From: Theristus sp. LFF4_11
Taxonomy: Eukaryota; Nematoda; Chromadorea; Monhysterida; Xyalidae
Length of the DNA stretch: 64,000 nucleotides
Direction of reading: 5' to 3'
Assembly: GCA_030248135.1 (NCBI GenBank)
Contig: JASANC010000900.1
Coordinates: 1-64,000, forward strand
Shown here: in pieces, positions 1-13,615 of the stretch
Layout of the letters: each line of letters opens with the position of its first letter
Position numbering within the stretch: the stretch's first letter is position 1
The notes under the pieces: generated by a model
What the model was told of the DNA's origin: nothing
Database searches by the model: none
The model's input: only the letters and a program-made list of their open reading frames with translations
Translations under genes and position numbers: made by a program

Positions 1-1611
1 AAAATTGGCAGTGAATACAATCGGATTGTGCTGAAATTAAAAAAAAAAATTTTCTTATTGGATTATTTTTGGGGGAATATTTTCATTATTGTATCTACTT
101 GGCAACCGTTATAACAAAGAACTACACGGTAGGATCTTCGGAAACAAAGAAGCAACACCTGCTTATATTTATGAGTACAGTCTCTGCAAGCGCGCGCGCC
201 AATGCACGCGTTGAACGCTGTGGAAGCTTTGTGGCGGAAAACTGAAGTTGAAAAAAGCATTTCAAATTATTATCGCTCTCAGATTATTGAAATCTCACAC
301 CATCCGTTGAAAATTTCAAAGAATACATTACTGAACAATCAAAAACTTATTTGAATCCCCACAGCATGCTGATTGGCTGTTTCGTGCTACTGGTGACCAT
401 ACACAAGTCTACAACTGTATGCTCAATTTTCCCGCCATTACTCACCATGTTCGGCGTAAGTGTAAACACCGAGCGACAGTAAAACCAGCGACATTTGCGC
501 GTTTAATCCCTGAAATTGTTGGGATTCATGTGTTTTTTGTTGTTGAAAAACTCACATAAGACGCTGATTGGCTGTGTAACGCCATTTTATGCGACAACAT
601 CAATTGTAACCAATCATTCAGCCGATATCATCAGTCCCTGTCTGAAGGCCGCTTTGGCACCTGTTACACAGTGCACACGGAACACGAAAACACCACATTG
701 TGCCTGAGCCAGTGTGTTTGTTCATTGTGACAGTGCAGCAGTGGGTGCGGGGGGAATGACTTGCGTACGTGCAACAGTGAGCTGACCGCATAGGTGATGA
801 AAATCGCCGTGAAATCACCGAACACTCTGGACTGCCGGAAGACATCTGAGAGAAGCAATTTTTTTTATCAATTTCATCAACAAACTGTTGTCGGTACCTC
901 TTAACCACATCTTGTGAGATTTTTCTGCACCGTGAAGTTAACATAATGAGTACGGTATTGTATTACTATTGGGTCTCGCAACGATCTTACTGCTGCACCC
1001 CGTTCCTGATCGTCACGGAAAACTCACGTCAAAATCTTTATGCTACAATTCTTTCACCTTATATTTAATTTTCGAGCACAATTTTCCTGAAGGAAGGTGC
1101 CTCAATAAAAAAAACCGTGATTTCATCAATCAACAACAAATTCGAACGCACAAATTTTCAAAAATCGATGCTGCGGAATATTCCAGTTGATCGAGATTTG
1201 CACGAGTGAGCGTGGCAACTCGATTGGCACGATCCGGGTCACTGTGGTGTCCCTAAAGGGGGATTTTAGCAACTTAGTTTTTTTTGTGCGTACGCACGGA
1301 CACGACACTTGAAAAAATGGTGTGTGTGTGATTTAGATATTTGATTTAGTGGTTTAAATCGTGTCGTCTGCGACTATCTTTATGCATTGGGGACACGATT
1401 AGTTTGCGCAAGGATTTCGACCGACGTCTGTGCGTACGGACAAAATACGAAATGGTGTTTTCGCCTTAAAGCGGTTCTACACGTAAAATCGCACACTAAA
1501 CATGCAATTCTGAACTGGAGGGAGAGTTCACTATCATATCTCACATACTCAGCAAGCAAAGAATGTTTTCAAAGTCGTGTGAAGAAAGTTGCACTCGGCT
1601 ATAGCACAATA

Positions 1612-1769
1612 CAGTCGAACTCTAAATTATAGGGAATCAGCTGATTGGTTGATGAAGCATGCTTTCAGCGCAGGCGTACTCCGCGCCCACAGCAGTGCCT
1701 GCACAGAAAGCAAGCATGCACGTGATCACCAACCAATCAGCTGATTCCCTATAAATTAGAGTTCGCCTG
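1612..1769. repeat. Foldback element, family B (TA-flanked)
   Basis: Palindromic element flanked by TA on both sides. The left end reads CAGTCGAACTCTAAATTATA and the right end is its imperfect reverse complement. The arms share the motif ACCAATCAGCTGATT. Related copies lie near 2445, 8264, 19865, 44605 and 49217. TA flanks and CAG-starting ends suggest a Tc1/mariner-type non-autonomous element; that assignment is inference. Bases 1-1611 to its left hold no gene I can support. Confidence 0.7.
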
Positions 1770-2444
1770 TAAGTTGCAAACAACAAACAAACATCCCACA
1801 AAAGCACTCATGCGATACCACAGAACAGCAGCGGATGTGTTTGGTTGTGACTATGCAACATCAACACTAGGTGATAATCGATTGCAATGTCTTCCCGACT
1901 TTTTAGAGCGCAAATTCATGAATCAGTTTTCACGCACCGGCCCAGCTCCATTCCAGCCAGCAGCACTTGCGCCTCCGCCAGAGAAGAGACGAAAAAATGA
2001 CTGAATCGAAAGCTCAATGCGTCGCGGTACGCGATTAGCCAGCTGGAAAACACTGCAATTTTCGAATTCCAAATTTAAGCAGCCGTCAAATCTTTTTTCC
2101 GCTGGATTCAACAGCAGAGCTGTTTTCATGAACGCAAAAAACTTACTGCTAGTCTCGTGAAAACATTTATGACGTGTTTCATGCATGACCGCATACTATT
2201 GTTTCATGAATGCACTACATTCAAAATAAAAAAAAATCGAGAAGAAATACGATAACTCACGGCGAGTAATGACGCATCGAGTCAAGAAACAGCCAACTGG
2301 TGGCACACTGCGAAAACAGAAGACAAGCAACCGAAAGTGCAAGCTTCCCTAGGCCGGCGACTATTGAGAGACACTGTGTCTGGAAAAAGAAAGTTTATTG
2401 CAACTGATGAATACAATAAATTATAAAAATACGATACATCCATG

Positions 2445-2590
2445 CAGTCGAACTGCAAATCATAGACAATCAGTTGATCGTCTGGTGTTGAATTGGGCTC
2501 ACTGATTGGTCTAGCCAACTCGACTCAGCCAATCAGCATGTCAGATTCAAATTTCAGCATGCACAAATTGCATGTTTGACAGTTTGACTG
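2445..2590. repeat. Foldback element, family B, diverged copy
   Basis: The left end starts CAGTCGAACTGC and the right end finishes with the complement of CAGTCAAACTG, followed by TA. The interior carries the family's CAATCAG motifs in both orientations. Bases 2591-3404 hold no gene or clear repeat that I can see. Confidence 0.55.
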
Positions 2591-3412
2591 TAGATAGGGC
2601 TCTAGTTGAATTGAATTTTTATTGCATTACTTCACGAAACAGTTTAGTGTGAACCTTATTACTAATTAGTCGTAAATCCAGCTTACACGAAACGATTTCT
2701 GCATCAGCATCGCCACGTACTGATTGTACGAAAGCCATGGTCCTGCAAAAAATGCATGACGTTTTCCTGAAATTTTAGCGTGCACATCAGAACGAACTGG
2801 TCAGTTCACCTCGTTTGCAAAACGCAACCAATCTGCAGACCACTTGAGCAACCAACCAGAAACCTCCACTTGAAAAGAGGCTTGTAGCATTCGAGGTAGA
2901 CAACATATCACCTCAAAATACTGAAAACTCCACAGAAACACGTTGTTTTGTCACTCTCACCCACCAGTGATGTCACAAAAAAACGTTTTTTAACTAACAA
3001 CATTCATTCATTCATTCACTATATTTCGCGGGATTACGGGATGCTCCGCTAAAACTGTTAAAACAGCATGGATACGGAGACCCAAGAATTTTTAGAAATA
3101 TTGCGGCCCATTTACCGAAAATCACCGTTGACACGTCGCAAAGATACCCGTACAGCGACAGAATGCTGGGCGCTTGATGATCGTTGTTGTCAAGTTGATG
3201 GTCAAAAGAAACACTGACAAACTTCATCACCAGAATCATCAACGGACCACGGGCTTTCGTGAACTGCTCGGATGTCATGAGAAGTTCGCTGAAAAAGTGT
3301 GTTGTAAGGGCCGGTTTTGTACTGAGGCATGCTGAAGATGTGTTCATACTGACGTATGCTTGACGTACGTCAAAGGCACGTCTCCGTGGACAGTATGATC
3401 TTGTATTTTGGT

Positions 3413-4160
3413 TAGAGATGTCAAGAAAAAAAAATTTTTCTATTTTTTTCTTTAAAAAAAACTTTTTTTTTTAAATTTTTTTTTTAAATGAAAGTTGTTC
3501 AGAATTTTTCAGGGAGTCCGAATATCACCATCTGAGGAGCCACCGACTTACCATATGACCCCCACTCATATGGGAGGAGGGTGAAAATTTCAGACTTGGT
3601 TTCGGCGACCCCATTTTCCCACCGACGACATCACGTCTCGTGTTTTGCCTCTCAATTCACCTCAAATAACACGGAAACAAGTTCAACAACAAACCGGTGT
3701 GATCATGCTGACGACACGAGGCGAAACAGCAACGAGCAACCAACGAAGTTACGCTTGCAGTGGCAGACAGTGCAATTTCCACCTTTCGAGATCCTGAAAA
3801 ACGATGCGTAAATGTGAGTTCTCTGCTTCTATCTCACCTTAGCGACATCGGAATTTGTTGAACTAGCCTTTGCGACGCTCAAGTACTTCAATGCGCGAGT
3901 CGATCATCACTCACCAAGGCTGAAAACAGTCGATAAATCAATCCAGAATACCACCTGCAGCGTTGAAGACTAAGTGACAAGGTAAAGTCAAAGAAAATTT
4001 TTGTTGAACTTTCGAAAAATTATGTCAAAAACGGCATTTTCAGGGCACATTAAAGAAAAAATTTCAAAAATTTTTAATAAAAAAAATATAAAAAAAATGC
4101 TCATTTTTTTACTTTAAAAAAAATTAAAAAAAAAATTTTTTTTTGACCCTTACATCTCTA
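3413..4160. mobile_element. hAT-like non-autonomous element with 8-bp target duplication
   Basis: Terminal inverted repeats begin TAGAGATGT and are followed by A/T-rich runs at both ends. The direct repeat ATTTTGGT lies immediately outside at 3405-3412 and 4161-4168. An 8-bp duplication with TA-starting ends fits the hAT superfamily. No transposase is encoded. The target was a family A element (see 4161-4350), so this is a nested insertion. Confidence 0.8.
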
Positions 4161-4350
4161 ATTTTGGTGCCGAGACTCAATGCGCGCATAGACAGGTAAA
4201 TATCTAAACATGCATAACGCAGGAATTAAAAATTGGCAAAGTGAACCGAGTCCCGTAAGTAGAGCCGAGTCAGGCGATTTTGAATTGCCACATAAAGATT
4301 GAAACTAGTTTCCGTTCTACGTTTGCACTAAGTTGCAGATTTCAACAAAA
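4161..4350. repeat. MITE family A, copy 1 (interrupted)
   Basis: About 200 bp with ends resembling TTTTATTTTGGTCCCGCAAC and the motif CTCAATGCGCGCATAGA. A second imperfect copy of the terminal sequence lies at the other end. The first dozen bases are at 3400-3412, separated by the hAT insertion. Bases 4351-5090 beyond it hold no gene I can support. Confidence 0.7.
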
Positions 4351-5094
4351 AATTGATAATAGTATGCCATAGCAGGAGACGCAACGTGCCAGGCCTTACA
4401 CGCATACGACAGTATAAACGGTCATTCTTCAATCAATCAAAAAGCAGTGATGTGGTGTGCGCGGTGTGTCAACTGGAAAGCAAAATAAAACAAACGAAAA
4501 ACTCACCCGACCTTGCCAACATCCCGAGCGCACAGCAAGCAGCCGAGATGAGGCCGAGATTTTGTTTCACCCTCGAAAGTCTTCTCGCACTGCTACCGAG
4601 AAACAGCACACCCGCTAGCACAAATGCTACAGTGTGGACAAACGCACATTGCGTGTGGATTTTCGTCGCCAGCAGATGAAGGCCCAACGTTCCAGAGGCA
4701 CACGCACACAGCGAACGAGGCAGTTTGGCTGGAAAATAGCGTAAAATCACAAGATCGAACGGCAAAACTGTACGATATCCATTGATTGCGGTCTCGACAC
4801 GATCTTCCTCTGCGAAAGGGCCTGATCATCAGGGTAATTGACAGAAACACTTGTGTTCCTCCGATTTTGTCCTGTACTTTCGAACGGTCTTTCGCAAGCA
4901 TCATGAATCTTTCAATGTAATCGTTTTGAGACAGCGCCAGTTTGAAATGAAAGCAGTTTTTCACAATCCGAAATTCACAAGGAAATATTCGGTACTTGCT
5001 ATGATAAATTTCAAATCAAAAGAACCACAAAAAACTGTTGAAGAAACTAACGAATATTCAGCACAAACCCCGGAATAACACACACCAAGCCAAA

Positions 5095-5640
5095 TTGGAG
5101 AAAAAAAGGCGCCCCTTCCCCCGGCGCGACACCAAGGGGGCCAAAAAAAAATTCCCCCACCCAAAAATTTGTCGCCTTGGGGCGACCCGGGGAGAAAAAA
5201 AAAACAAAACCCCCTCTCTGCGGGGGGCCGCGTGGGCGCGCTCCAACAACAATTTCTGCAGCGCGACGCAACACGCCGCCGTCGGCCGACACAGCACGCA
5301 ACACCACCACACAAATACAACATAATACAACAAACAAAACACACCACAAAACACTCAAAAAAACAACAAAACCAAACAAACCCCCCACACCACACCCCCC
5401 CCCCCGCACACCCCACACAAACCACCAAACCCGGCCGGAGACCCCCCACACACCCCCCACACCCCCCCCCCCCCGCCCCCCGGCGCGCCCCCCCCCCCCC
5501 CCCCCACCCGCCCCACGCCCCCAACCACCCCACCCACCCCCCCCCCACCCCCGCCGCCCCGGCGGCGCGCCCCCCCCCCACGCCGCGTCCCGACGCCCCA
5601 CACTTTCAAAACACAATTATTTTTTTCAAATAACAATAAT
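5095..5640. repeat. Strand-asymmetric low-complexity stretch (A/C-only core)
   Basis: From about 5300 to 5610 the plus strand is almost only A and C, with C homopolymers of 8-17 bases. A GC-rich section with A runs precedes it. The long open frames across it are low-complexity artefacts (Pro/His/Thr on plus, Gly/Arg on minus). I found no terminal repeats or target duplication. It could be a real satellite-like tract or poor consensus sequence. Confidence 0.6.
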
Positions 5641-5983
5641 TTTTTTTCCCTTTGGTACCTAATATGGCTACATTGAATACGAAAAACAATAAAAATTTTT
5701 AAACAACACAACAACAATTCTAAAATCCTACAAAACCACCAAAATTTTTAAAGGGACTGTCCAACACAACGCAATCGTCCGTCTTTCGATGTAATTCAAT
5801 CACTGAACTGCGAAAGAACGATTTGAACGGATCACAATTCGAAAGCGACAACGACAAACTTTCATTCGACATTTTATACATCAGAACAACAGTAAAATCT
5901 AATCAACAAGCCAAAATCAACAAAACTGCCTCATCCCAAAACCAAAACAATCGACAATCAACATAACAAGATTATCACACGTT

Positions 5984-8900
5984 TCAATCACCATTCCCAC
6001 TCCTCTTTCGTTGAATGTTCGCTGATTTCCGCTTCACCGCCGTCACCAGCGTCTCCAGTTCCTCGTCCCGCACCGGCGGCGCGTCAGTCGTCCGTCCGGC
6101 ACTGTGCAACTCTTCAACCCCACCAGTTTTGTCGCGATTCTGTTCTTTCCGACGTTTCCTCCTGATCTTCTCCTCCACCAACCGCATGGTGCCATCCGTG
6201 CGCTTGAAGCTCGGATCGGACGGGTCAATGTGAAAGTCGGCGCTCGAATACAACGTCGCAAAACGGTCGTCCTCTAGATCCAGACGGAAATTATCGTCGC
6301 TCTCATGAGTTTCCACGAGTCTCTTCGCTTTTCTGCCCTTCGTCAAGCCGCGTTTCGCCATTCGCTCCGCCCTGCGCGCGCGTTTCACCAGCTCGTTCAG
6401 ACTGTAGTGCTGCTTGCCGACGTCCTCGCGGCGGCCGTCCTCCGAGAGCAGCAGCTCAAGCTCGGCGGTGTTTTTCTGCAGAATGGAAACAACAAGTTTT
6501 GCAAAAGCGATTCAGGAAAATTTTATTATCATCAATTTTTTTTTAGGTTCTGCGACTCAATGCGTGTGCAGACGTAGAAAGGAAACCAACTTCAATCTAT
6601 CTGTGGCAATTTCCAATAACCCAAGCGATCTGGCCCTATTTCGTGGGGACTCGGATCCCTTTACCAATTTTGAATTCCCACGTCAAGGATGAAACTGTTT
6701 ACCTATCCATGCGCGCATTGTGTCCGGGACCAAAATAAAACTTATAGATACCTGTAGTAGACTCGATTCGAATAACACGCCTCTTGCTATCAACCATGCT
6801 AAGATCACAAAAATTCATCAGAAGATTGACACACACCACCGATCCATCCACTCGAAAGGCAACAACGGGACAGCAAACAACAAAAACAACCCAGTCAGGC
6901 AAACTGATTTTGAAATGCGACCTTACGCGGTTACGCAAAAAAAGCATCACCGACCTGTTTGTCGTCTTCATCGTCACTCCTGCTCGCATCGCCATCCACA
7001 ATCGTCCCCCGTTCTCGCGCGTGACTTTTCGCTTTCCGTTGCGCCTTGCGAGTACGCCGTTTCTCTTGCCGCTTCCGGAGGTACTGCTCCCATGGGGTGG
7101 CACTGGTGGACGCTGGAAGATGAATTACATTTTCGCCATTTTGGCCGAATCGTTTTCGGGACTAACACCACGCTTTATGAGCTGAATGAAAACCCAGATT
7201 GTTTGTTCCAAAGCTGCGTGCATGCCGTTTCGAAGGGCCCTCGCAGTGTATTTCCAACGGAAGGCATTGGAAACACGCATCCCTCTTTGAAATTAAAGGC
7301 AACTCACTGGTCGACGTGCCGTGCCAACTAACAAGCAGACAGCTTTGGAACGGAGTTTAGTTTAGCAGAACATGATCACCAGACCTTTCTCCGCTTCTTC
7401 AGTTTCATCATCCGGCTCGCCCAACGCGGGCTGCCACGAAATCTCCATTTCCACGTCGTCGTCTTCATCCTGTTTAGTTCGTTTATCCCGTCCCGAATCA
7501 GAACCGTCTGCGGATGACGTCGAAGTTGTGCGTTGTTGTTGTTTGCGTCGTTGTCGCTCATTCGTTTGCGCCAGAATGTCACGCCAAACGGAAGCCGACG
7601 ATTTTTTGGCCGCTTTTTTTGAGTCGTCCGATTCATCAGCGGCGTCGTCGTCACTGCTGCCTGACGCGATGTAACGGCTGAAATGAGATTGATTTTGAAA
7701 TTTCAGAGATTTCGGTTTCATGTTCAACAAAATATCGAACCAGTGCGCAGAGAAACGCTGATTTTGGTCGACTTCAAGCGCTATTCAGTTCAACGTTACG
7801 ACCCCTCCCCCGAAACAAAAATTCTAGCTATCCATCAATCCGGCAAATTTTTTTCCAGACGCCAGCTATTTTTAAAAAATTTTCAGCCAGCCATCTATCA
7901 CAAAAAATTCCCAGCGATCCAAAATTCCACAAAATTTCCACCGCAAGTCCACCGCGTCGCCGTCGACCAGCGCTCGCGGGTCAACAGCGGTCTTGTCAAA
8001 CGCGTCTCGCATCGTGTGCACCCGCTCCGGGTCCGTCTCATCCCAGGTGCAGTTCACTTTGCTCAACTGCAGAGCGGCCGTCGTGAAGTATTTCGGTCGA
8101 TAGCGTGTCCAGTCCTCGCTGCCCGCTTCGGCGACGTCGCGCGGCTCCTCGCCGTCGAAGCGCGTCTCGTTTGGCACGAAACTGCAACGTGAACGACAGC
8201 AGGTTTTGCGCGTTTTACTTTGTGGCCTGCGGAATTTATGCCGCGACGAGTGATACATACATACAGTCTATCTCGCTAACATGTGCAACCAGCTGATCAC
8301 CGGACTTCTCAGCGCTGATTGGTTGGTCATGAGCAATTCTCCAACCAACCAGCCAACCAATCAGCGCTGAGAATTGCTCATGACCAACCAATCAGCGCTG
8401 AGAATTGCTCATGACCAACCAGCTGATTGGTCATCACGTTATATTGCATATATATGTTCCAGATGGACTGTATCAGTGTGAAACTGAAATTATGGAAATG
8501 AATAATAGTCGGTCGGACGAATTAATTTGTTGTTTCAGCTGACGCAGTACTTGTATTCATTGGAGTTAATTATGCACTGTCACGTGTGGTGTGGTGGTGA
8601 TGTAAGCATTTGTGAAGAGGCGGAGCAATGCATGCATCCTTTGTGTGCGCGCAATCAACCAATCAGCTAATTAGCCAGGGCGACTATAAAGGGGCATTCA
8701 TGAAGCAGTATTTGGTGACGCGGAGCCATGTTAAAACTGTCACTAAATACCGCTTCATGAATGCCGCTTAAGCACGCATTCTGCTGCGATAAGGCATCAT
8801 CTTAACATCACCATATTAAGATTGAAGCATGCACGTTCGTTTTCTTCGCCTAAATCGACCAGAGACAGACCGCAAGTCCATCTTGGTGGCGCTCGCCTCA

Positions 8901-11900
8901 AACTCGACGCCGTCACACTGTTCGTAGAGTGTGGTCGCCGTCGCCACGCTGTCGCACTCAACGATGGCGTAGTGATACTTCAGTCGCTCCAGTTGGTACT
9001 GGCGTAGACGTTCGATTTGTTTCCTGGAATAATAATGACGAAAGTGAAATCGAAACGCAATTGTTTTGTGCGTGTGGTTGTTGTGTGGCTTGTTTTGATC
9101 AGCTATTTACTGGCCGGTTTTGTTTCTGCGGACCAATTTGCCGATAAGAATCAACTGGTGAAAGGTGAAAACACTTCGAACCAAAACCAATCGAACCTTC
9201 CGAATCATCAACGCTGAAGCGCGTTGACACGCGCTAAAACATGAGCGTGGGTATGAATGAATGTACGTATGTTCTAAAACTGAAACTGAAGCTGCGCTGT
9301 TGCTTGCTTCATGAATGTGTAGCGAATAGGGATGGATCCGGCAAATTTGCCGGAATCCGGGCCGGATCCGGCAAAAGCCCATTCCGGCCGGGCCGGATCC
9401 GGCAAAAATTGGCGGAATCCGGACCGGAATGGCCTTTTTATGTCTAAAAAACATCTACGCACATTTCGTCGCTTCTTCATCACATTTTCAGCATAAAACA
9501 GCACAGACACAGAAACAAAGTCAGCAAGACACAGCACATGAACCTGGGTTTTTTTTGCAGAAAAACGTCGGTTTTTTGCAGAAATTTTGGACCGTTTGCA
9601 GAAATTTTTTAGCAGATTTCTGCAAATTGCAGAAACAGATTTGCATACAAACTTTGGTTCTGCAATATTCATTTTGTGCTTAGCGCTTGACTGAAGTTTC
9701 ACATCAACGTGGAAGACATTTCAAATAGTTTTTTTTGTCAAAAACAGCTGTTTCGGCGGTTGCTGTAGCGCAATGATTGGCGTTTTGTTTTGCTTTCGTA
9801 AATAAAATCGGAGTATTTCAAATTCGAAAAATAAAACAGAATCAGATCAAATCGAAAATTATTGTTTGCTGTTAGGGTTTCTGTTTGGAATTAGAATGAA
9901 GTGATACATCATCGACACAACAGAAGATGCAAAAATAAGACATTGGCGGAGGTACGGTGCGCAAGTTTGTCGTCGAGCTGGCCGAGAATCTCAGCAACCT
10001 ATTCGAAGACGCGCACAGTGTTCTCAAGGCTGCCAAAATATTCTACCGTCTGAGATGGATCTGAACAGCTGCTAACGTACTGAAATGCCGATCTGCCATA
10101 TCTGCACTTGTTTTATTCATCAATTTTGCCGGGCAAGGGCAGTATCGCTGACGAATGGAAACGATTCAAATGCGAACGAATTCAATTCCCTGGTCCGAGT
10201 ATAACTGCAGGCAAGCATGCAGTATCTGGGGATGAAAACAAAGAGGCGATACAAAATCAAACCGTACACCTTTGCACCTTTGAGAACGTCGAACCGATCG
10301 AAGCCCATCGCTTTGATTGCGAAATTTGAGCAATGAGGGTTCTCATTTGATATTGATTGTGGTTAGGTTGAATGATTTGAAACGAATGATTGGTGATTTG
10401 TTTGGTTTGGCAATCTGGTTTGGTTTTGGTGTTTTTTCTGAATCTTTAAAAAATTCTGCGGTAAAACGATGCAATTGGCAATTGCAACTCTGAGTATCGT
10501 TAAGAAATGATGCTCAGAACGAAAAAAATGACATTAAACAAGCAAAAAAACCATTTTCGTCATGTTTTTGAAATTTGCAGAAACCAAATTTCATTTGCAG
10601 AAATTTTTTACCAAATTTCTGCAAATTGCAGAACCGACTTTTTGAAAAAAAACCTAGACATGAACCAACCAAAAATTACAACAACAACAATTGACAAAAT
10701 TCACATCGCATAGGGATAATCAAGTGCTGGCAACTAGGGATGGAGCCGGTTCCGGTCCGGATTCCGGCGCCTAAAATTGGATCCGGATCCGGTCCGGATT
10801 CCGGCGCAATTTTGCCGGATCCGGCCGGATCCGGCCGGAATGGCCGAGACCCGCGAATTAAAAAGTTGATTCCTCCGTTTCAGAGATGTTCAATTGTTTG
10901 ACAAATTTGTTTCGGTGCTTTGTTGGTTTTGTTGTTGTGCATTTGACATGTGATCAGTGAGCGTTGCTTTAATTTAGTGTTATGTTCAATGGTAAATGAT
11001 TCACTGCTTTTGTCTTGAGTGGTAAACTTATGTGCAGCATCGTCCACTTTAAAAAACGTGGCTGCCAGCTTTTGGCCGACGTTGTTGATGAACAATAGCA
11101 GTTTTTTTTGAAATCAGCCATTTTCGTTGGTCATATTCAGTTAGCTGTGAAACAGTTGCTTTTTTGTGAGCCCCAGAACACCAGCGATTTTAGCGACGTG
11201 TGTTACCGTGGGTGTGCGGGGGTGTCGTGATCCCCTAAAACCCGATAAACCCCCCCCCAACGACGAATCCACGAGACGACGACTCCATTTCAATGGTGTT
11301 GTCCGCCGTTTGCGCACTGAAGCAGCGCATCGAACAAGTCGATGCGAGTGGCATTGGTACGACAAAAAAAACGCTGCTGACCAGCATCGACACACGCTTC
11401 CGTGCGCGTTTCCACAACGAATCCAACATCATGGCCACGTACGTTGATCCGCGATTCAAGAATACTACAGTCGTCTTCGAAAATGAAGGCGCGATTCGTT
11501 GTGAACTACTTCACATTGCAAAGAAAATCTTGAAACGACCGGAGACGCCCACAAACTGCGACGATACATCCGAGATCGCGAACAACGACGATGACGAAAG
11601 TGAACGCGAGCCCGAACCAAAAAAGCCGATCTCGTCTGTCAGCTCAGAACGCCGAAAAGATAATGTTTCTGAATGGAGTGTTGTCAGCACTTGATTATCC
11701 CTATGCGATGTGAATTTTGTCAATTGTTGTTGTAATTTTTGGTTGGTTCATGTGCTGTGTCTTGCTGACTTTGTTTCTGTGTCTGTGCTGTTTTATGCTG
11801 AAAATGTGATGAAGAAGCGACGAAATGTGCGTAGATGTTTTTTAGGCATAAAAAGGCCATTCCGGTCCGGATTCCGGCAATTTTTGCCGGATCCGGCCCG

Positions 11901-13575
11901 GCCGGAATGGGCTTTTGCCGGATCCGGCCCGGATTCCGGCAAATTTGCCGGATCCATCCCTACTGGCAACACTCCATTCAGAAACATGACCTTTTCGGCG
12001 TTTTGAGTTGACAGACGAGATCGGCTGTACACAAACACCTGCCTGGCTTCGGAGAACATTCGTTCGCTTGCCACGCTTGTTAATAGCGGTGCCAGGTACC
12101 TGTATCTGCGCGCGATTGTCAATAGTTTGGGGTATTTAGACGAGTTCAGCCGCCAAAAGTCTAGCATTAGATCACTTTTGTCCAGTTCGTCGATAAAATC
12201 ATCCGACTCGTACATATTCATTTCGCCACGCAGTTCGTCATCAAGACTGGATTCGCCTGACGGGTTGCGCGGTCGCGCAGCGTGAAACTCAATGCCTCCG
12301 TAGAAGCCAGTCGATTTCTTTTTTGGTTCGGGCTCGCGTTCACTTTCGTCATCGTCGTTGTTCGCGATCTCGGATGTATCGTCGCAGTTTGTGGGCGTCT
12401 CCGGTCGTTTCAAGATTTTCTTTGCAATGTGAAGTGGTTCACAACGAATCGCGCCTTCATTTTCGAAGACGACTGCAGTATTCTTGAATCGCGGATCAAC
12501 GTACGTGGCCATGATGTTGGATTCGTTGTGGAAAAGCGCACGGAAGCGTGTGTCGATGCTGGTCAGCAGCGTTTTTTTCGTCGTACCAATGCCACTCGCA
12601 TCGACTTGTTCGATGCGCTGCTTCAGTGCGCAAACGGCGGGCAACACCATTGAAATGGATTCGTCGTCTCGTGGATTCGTCGTTGGGGGGGGGGGTTATC
12701 GGGTTTTAGGGGATCACGGCACCCCCGCACACCCACGGTAACACACGTTGCTAAAATCGCTGGTGTTCTGGGGCTCACAAAAAGCAACTGTTTGACAGCT
12801 AACTGAATATGACGAACGAAAATGGCTGATTTAAAAAAAAACCTGCTATTGTTCATCAACAACGTCGGCCAAAAGCTGGCAGCAAAGTTTTTTAAAGTGG
12901 TCGATGCTGCACATAAGTTTACCACTCAAGACAAAAGCACTGAACCAATTACCATTGAACAGAACACTAAACTAAAGCACCGCTCACTGATCACATGTCA
13001 AATGCACAACAACAAAACCAACAAAGCACCGAAACAAATTTGTCAAACCATTGAACAGCTCTGAAACGGAGGAATCAACTTGTTAATTCGCGGGTCTCGG
13101 CCATTCCGGCCGGATCCGGCAAAATTGCGCCGGAATCCGGACCGGATCCGGATCCAATTTTAGGCGCCGGAATCCGGAATCCGGACCGGAACCGGCTCCA
13201 TCCCTAGTAGCGAAGTGACGCGCGCTGCCGCGCTTCAACCTCCATGAATGGCGCTTAACAGCACTGACTGACTGTGAACCGAACTCATTTCAAGACATTC
13301 ACGCGAACGTTCCACAGCACATCAAAATGACACTCGTCATCAGCAAAAAAAAACTGATAATACAGTAACCTGGTCAGCTTGTCGCAGTCGCCCTCGGCGT
13401 CCGCGTCGCCCTCTTCAATCGTCTCATCGTCTACTCCCTCGACCAGTTCGTCCATCTGACTAAGTAACTCTGCCGGTCCCCGTTGTTGTTCGTGCCGCAG
13501 TTTTCGTCGGCCGAATGCGGACGGATAGACGGCGACACGGAGAACGACGCCACCTAGGGTTAGGGGCTTTGAAAA

Positions 13576-13615
<40 letters not shown>

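Larger units (their letters stand above)
9327..13206 (-). mobile_element. hAT-like transposon, outer copy of a triple nest
   Basis: Ends begin TAGGGATGG and continue into GGATCCGGCAAATTTGCCGG (left) and GGAGCCGGTTCCGG (right, complement). The 8-bp duplication GTAGCGAA flanks it at 9319-9326 and 13207-13214. It lies in ESF1 intron 3. On the minus strand it encodes part of a hAT transposase (about 12650-11976). This includes the C-terminal dimerisation region, with motifs such as SSKYPKLLTIARRYRYLAP, SERMFSEAR and an Asn-Ala-Glu-Lys-Val helix end. I see no DDE/RNase H core, so it is probably non-autonomous. Two insertions interrupt it; without them and their duplications it would be about 1.52 kb. 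Confidence 0.9.

Noticed and set aside
618..944. Open frame of 108 residues on minus
   Set aside because: No family resemblance, no partner exons, and it overlaps other random frames of similar length. Nothing in 1-1.6 kb supports a gene.
5047..5662. Several long frames of 95-206 residues
   Set aside because: They are the consequence of A/C-only sequence (poly-Pro/His/Thr or poly-Gly); every frame is open there.
8340..8440. Possible CRISPR-like repeated units around ACCAACCAATCAGCGCTGAG
   Set aside because: Eukaryotic foldback element; the repeats are inverted or directly tandem without unique spacers.
12822..13064. Plus-strand frame of 80 residues near the hAT right end, with a near copy at 10880-11095 on minus
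   Set aside because: It recurs because both hAT copies carry it, but it lies on the strand opposite the transposase and matches nothing I know. It could be noncoding subterminal DNA.
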